DNA from: JALORV01 sp963703945
GTDB taxonomy: Bacteria; Pseudomonadota; Gammaproteobacteria; Burkholderiales; Burkholderiaceae_F
NCBI GenBank assembly: GCA_963703945.1
Contig: CAVPGM010000005.1
Span: 558,001 to 622,000, forward strand
Length of the DNA: 64,000 nucleotides
Reading direction: 5' to 3'
The translations under genes were made by a program, and so were the position numbers. Positions 61,469 to 64,000 of this stretch are shown here, one piece after another (position 1 is the first letter of the stretch; every line of letters starts with the position of its first letter). The notes below the pieces were generated by a model. It worked only from the letters and a program-made list of their open reading frames with translations. It had not been told where the DNA came from and made no database searches.

Positions 61469-61702
61469 ATGGACGCCGTGAACTGGGAAAAGGTCTTTCT
61501 GGCCTTCGCTGCCGCGCTGGCGCTGGGTGTCAGTGCGATCGCCACCGCGTGGGTGCAGGCGCGAATCGGGGCCTCCGGCGCGGGCGCGCTGGCGGAGAAG
61601 CCGGAGCTGACCGCAACGGTCATCATCCTGCTCGCAATTCCGGAGACGATCGTGATTCTCGGCTTCGTGATCGCTGCGATGATTCTGCTCATGGTCAGAT
61701 AG
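61469..61702 (+). CDS. ntpK: A/V-type ATP synthase subunit K (c-ring proteolipid)
   Basis: Intact 77-residue two-helix proteolipid. Helix 1 has FAAALALGVSAIATAWVQAR, helix 2 ATVIILLAIPETIVILGFVI with the ion-carrying Glu in PET. A Gln in helix 1 and Thr after the Glu are the type of ligands seen in Na+-binding rings, but ion choice must be tested. AGGAGAG lies 6-7 bp before ATG. One base separates its stop from the E gene. Confidence 0.9.
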   Translation: MDAVNWEKVFLAFAAALALGVSAIATAWVQARIGASGAGALAEKPELTATVIILLAIPETIVILGFVIAAMILLMVR

Positions 61703-62287
61703 ATGAGTCAGGCGGCACTCATCGAAGCGCTTCGCCACAAGGGCGAGCGCGACGCCGAGGCGCTCTGGGAAGACGCCAGGGCGCGCGCCCTGGCGCGCAA
61801 GGACGATTCGGCGCGCGCGATCGAGCAGCGGCGCAGCGAAATCGAGCAGGAGATGGAGGCGATTGCGAAGGGATTCGAACGGGCCGGCGCTGCCGAGGCG
61901 CAGCACGCGGCGCGCAGGATCCGCCTGACAGCGAGCACGGCCCTGGCCGGGCGCCTGCTCAGCCTCGCGCTCACGTCACTTCCGAAGTTCCGGGATGAAC
62001 AGTACGAGCAGCGCTTCGCCGCGCTCGCTGGAGAACTGCCGCCTCGAGCGTGGCAACGCGTGCGCGTGAATCCCGCCGATCAGCGTCTCGCCGAGACCCA
62101 CTTTCCCCAGGCGCAGGTCGCGTGCGACGAGGCGATCGTCGGCGGCGCGGAGGTGGAGACGGAAGACGGGCGCATACGAATCAGCAATACCCTGGAGACG
62201 CGCCTGCGCACCGCGTGGCCCGACATCCTGCCCGGGCTGATCCATCACATCTTCGAGGAGGCGCTGAACGGTCGACCTGCTGCGTGA
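61703..62287 (+). CDS. ntpE: A/V-type ATP synthase subunit E
   Basis: Intact 194-residue peripheral-stalk subunit. N-terminal helical part (about 1-90, LIEALRHKGERDAEALWEDA) is Ala/Glu/Arg rich; the C-terminal globular part has ETEDGRIRISNTLETRLRTA, the conserved G-x-I-x-x-x-N-T-L motif of VatE. It pairs with the coiled-coil subunit at 59261. Gene order H-I-K-E is like that in bacterial V-type operons. Confidence 0.9.
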   Translation: MSQAALIEALRHKGERDAEALWEDARARALARKDDSARAIEQRRSEIEQEMEAIAKGFERAGAAEAQHAARRIRLTASTALAGRLLSLALTSLPKFRDEQYEQRFAALAGELPPRAWQRVRVNPADQRLAETHFPQAQVACDEAIVGGAEVETEDGRIRISNTLETRLRTAWPDILPGLIHHIFEEALNGRPAA

Positions 62288-62348
62288 GATCGTCAGCAAT
62301 GGATTTCCTTCCGACTACCTGCTCGCGCGGATCAGAGGGCGGCGCGCC

Positions 62349-63209
62349 ATGCTCATCGCCGACTGGCGGGCGCTGTTGGCGGGCGGGCCTGCGCCAGGCG
62401 CGTCGGACGAGGGTATCTGGGCGGCGATGCTGCGGGAATTCGATTGGCTGCACCGCCAGATGGACCGCACGCTGCGAGCGCGCTTCGCGCCGGTGTTCGC
62501 GCTCTTCGAGCTCAAGACCATCGTGCTCTGCCTCAGAAATCGGGCAATACGGAGAACCGCCGAGGTCAACAGGCTCCTCGCGCGCAGCCTGCTGGCCGAA
62601 CCCGTGCAGCAGGCACTGCGGCGCGACACGGAAACTGGCGCAGCCGTCGGCGCGGTGATCGGTGCGCTGGCCGGCTGGTCGGAGAGCTTCAGGGAACTGG
62701 AGGCCGCCTATGCGGAAGAGGGCCTCAAGGGGTTCGAAAACATGCTGACGAGGATCTATCTGCAACAGGTCGTCGAGGAGCGACTCGCGCCGATCATCAG
62801 GCAGTTCTTCGTCGTGTTCATCGACATGCGCAACGCCATGATCCTCTACAAGCACCTGCGCTGGGGCGTCGGTGACATCTCCCCCTTTATCGCTGGTGGA
62901 ACCATCGAGCCGGCACGCCTTCAGCAGACCCTGGCGCGCAAGGACCCGGTCGGCCTGGATGTTCTGGTGAAGGAAGCGACTGGCCTGCGGGCCATCCCCG
63001 TGGCGGCCAGTGAGGGAGCGTTGGAGACGGTGCTGCTGCGAAGCATCACGAGGAAGCTGCACGATATCGGCCGCGCGAGCGCGGGCGAGACTGTCGGGCC
63101 GATCCTTGACTACGTGTGGCGTCTCTACGTCCAGGCGCGCAACCTGGCCGTGCTGCTCCACGCCCGCGACGTGGACAGCGCAGCGCTCGAGCGGGAGCTG
63201 ATTCTGTGA
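62349..63209 (+). CDS. ntpC: A/V-type ATP synthase subunit C (d-like), N-terminus uncertain
   Basis: Helical 286-residue protein from ATG 62349, with ALFELKTIVLCLRNRAIRRT, YAEEGLKGFENMLTRIYLQQ and FFVVFIDMRNAMILYKHLRW, matching VatC, the socket between stalk and ring. The frame stays open back to 62268 and reads LLREIVSNGFPSDYLLARIR, which resembles the conserved N-terminus of the family, but no standard start lies there (it begins ACG GTC GAC CTG; an ACG-to-ATG change would make a start). So the gene may start at 62268. Confidence 0.85.
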   Translation: MLIADWRALLAGGPAPGASDEGIWAAMLREFDWLHRQMDRTLRARFAPVFALFELKTIVLCLRNRAIRRTAEVNRLLARSLLAEPVQQALRRDTETGAAVGAVIGALAGWSESFRELEAAYAEEGLKGFENMLTRIYLQQVVEERLAPIIRQFFVVFIDMRNAMILYKHLRWGVGDISPFIAGGTIEPARLQQTLARKDPVGLDVLVKEATGLRAIPVAASEGALETVLLRSITRKLHDIGRASAGETVGPILDYVWRLYVQARNLAVLLHARDVDSAALERELIL

Positions 63210-63526
63210 AGCGCATCGTTGTCCTCACACCTGCCGACGCACGCTACGGTTTTAGTCTCGGCGGCGTGCGGCAAATGACTGCCACGCGCGCGGACCTGCC
63301 GAGGACGTTGCCCGAGCTGGCACGCGATCCGGCGGTTGGTGTGATCCTGGTCGACGAGCGGCTGGTCACGGACCTCCCCGAGGAAAGAATCAAGGAACTG
63401 GAGCGGCGCTGGCCCGGCCTCGTCATCGTGCTGCCAGCACCGGCGAAGGCCGTGCGGATCGAGGAGGACTACGCGCTGCGCCTGATCCGACGGGCCATCG
63501 GCTATCAGGTGAGGTTGAATCTGTGA
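63206..63526 (+). CDS. ntpF: A/V-type ATP synthase subunit F
   Basis: Intact 106-residue Rossmann-like subunit, VKRIVVLTPADARYGFSLGG then GVILVDERLVTDLPEERIKE and a C-terminal helix with DYALRLIRRAIGYQVRLNL. It sits on the central rotor with subunit D. GTG 63206 overlaps the C stop (GTGA). The stop in turn overlaps the A start. Confidence 0.93.
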   Translation: MKRIVVLTPADARYGFSLGGVRQMTATRADLPRTLPELARDPAVGVILVDERLVTDLPEERIKELERRWPGLVIVLPAPAKAVRIEEDYALRLIRRAIGYQVRLNL

Positions 63527-64000
63527 GCGGCCGCATCATCGGCATCTCGGGCCCCACGGTCGACGTCGACCTCAAGGAGCTCAAGCTCTACGAGCGGGTG
63601 AGCGTCGGCCATGCGCACCTGATGGGCGAGGTGGTGCGCCTGGAGCGGGAACGCGCGATCGTGCAGGTCTACGAAAGCACGCGCGGACTCGGCATCGGCG
63701 AACCGGTGGCCGGAACCGGCACCCAGCTCACGGCCCGCCTCGGTCCGGGGCTCCTGGCCAGCATGTTCGACGGCCTGCAACGGCCGCTGGAGGCGATGTA
63801 CCAACAGGGTGATCCGTTCATTCGCGGCGGTGGGCAAGCGACCGCGCTGGCCGGCGCGCCATCGCTCAAGTTTGTTCCGCTCAAGAAGGTGGGCGAGCGC
63901 ATCGAGATGGGGGCGGCGATCGGGTACGTCGAGGAGGGCGCGTTTCGACACTACGTGTTCGCCATGGACGCCGCCGCCGGGACCATCGCCAGGATCGCAC
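63523..64000 (+). CDS. ntpA: A/V-type ATP synthase catalytic subunit A, N-terminal part
   Basis: GTG 63523 (overlapping the F stop) begins SGRIIGISGPTVDVDLKELK and goes on with MGEVVRLERERAIVQVYEST, GLGIGEPVAGTGTQLTARLG, PGLLASMFDGLQRPLEAMYQ and FIRGGGQATAL, matching the N-terminal beta-barrel and the start of the non-homologous region of V-type subunit A. The nucleotide-binding domain lies beyond the window edge. B and D subunits are expected to follow. Confidence 0.95.
   Translation, partial: MSGRIIGISGPTVDVDLKELKLYERVSVGHAHLMGEVVRLERERAIVQVYESTRGLGIGEPVAGTGTQLTARLGPGLLASMFDGLQRPLEAMYQQGDPFIRGGGQATALAGAPSLKFVPLKKVGERIEMGAAIGYVEEGAFRHYVFAMDAAAGTIARIA

Overview
The window is GC-rich, densely coded bacterial DNA, most likely from a betaproteobacterium of the Burkholderiales type. 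Pointers are a Bug/TctC-type periplasmic receptor, a PEP-CTERM protein, a PrsA-independent Cpx-like envelope system, MnmC, RsgA and a small MAKPNYSFEKRQREL-type protein that I associate with this class. I see no rRNA, tRNA, CRISPR array or intact transposase.

A striking property is uneven reading-frame integrity. About 17 recognisable genes (mostly between 1.4 and 21.4 kb, then singly near 29.9, 32-33, 46.7, 54.2 and 58.3 kb) are broken by single-base shifts, usually one extra base, while 33.8-46 kb is clean. Because core genes are hit and both sides of each break stay conserved, I treat these as probable sequence errors and annotate each as one coding region.

Layout. 0-2.4 kb: MFS and EamA transporters and a Bug receptor. 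2.7-3.4 kb: PEP-CTERM surface protein. 3.4-6.3 kb: cyclase-ATPase-TPR regulator. 6.4-10.8 kb: stress group (two universal stress proteins, TerB/DUF697-like protein, TcdA, tandem hemerythrin). 10.8-14.7 kb: Rieske oxygenase and a P-type cation ATPase. 14.7-17.5 kb: CpxP-like, OmpR-type regulator and sensor kinase genes headed by a perfect CpxR box. 17.5-33.7 kb: metalloprotease, small envelope proteins, epimerase, kinase-like protein, methyltransferase, a large TIG-domain metzincin-like lipoprotein, RhlE helicase, Gdt1-type and TMEM175-type membrane proteins, EttA, NHL-type protein and an S8 protease. 33.8-46.2 kb: MnmC, pirin, hydrolase, an EF-G-like GTPase preceded by a 270-bp nested inverted-repeat element, VOC protein, RsgA, cold-shock protein, AEC and EamA transporters.

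46.2-58.8 kb is a coherent island: a phosphotransferase/P-loop-kinase fusion, a variant PRPP synthetase, a second phosphotransferase-like protein, a phosphoribosyltransferase translationally coupled to nicotinate phosphoribosyltransferase, an RNase Z-like hydrolase, a second-type GroEL without GroES, a DHH phosphoesterase, a PEBP protein and a PolX-type polymerase/PHP protein. This suggests nucleotide/NAD metabolism joined to repair and protein folding under stress.

59.2-64 kb carries the first genes of an A/V-type rotary ATPase operon (stalk subunit, I, K, E, C, F, A), all overlapping or tightly spaced, continuing past the window end.
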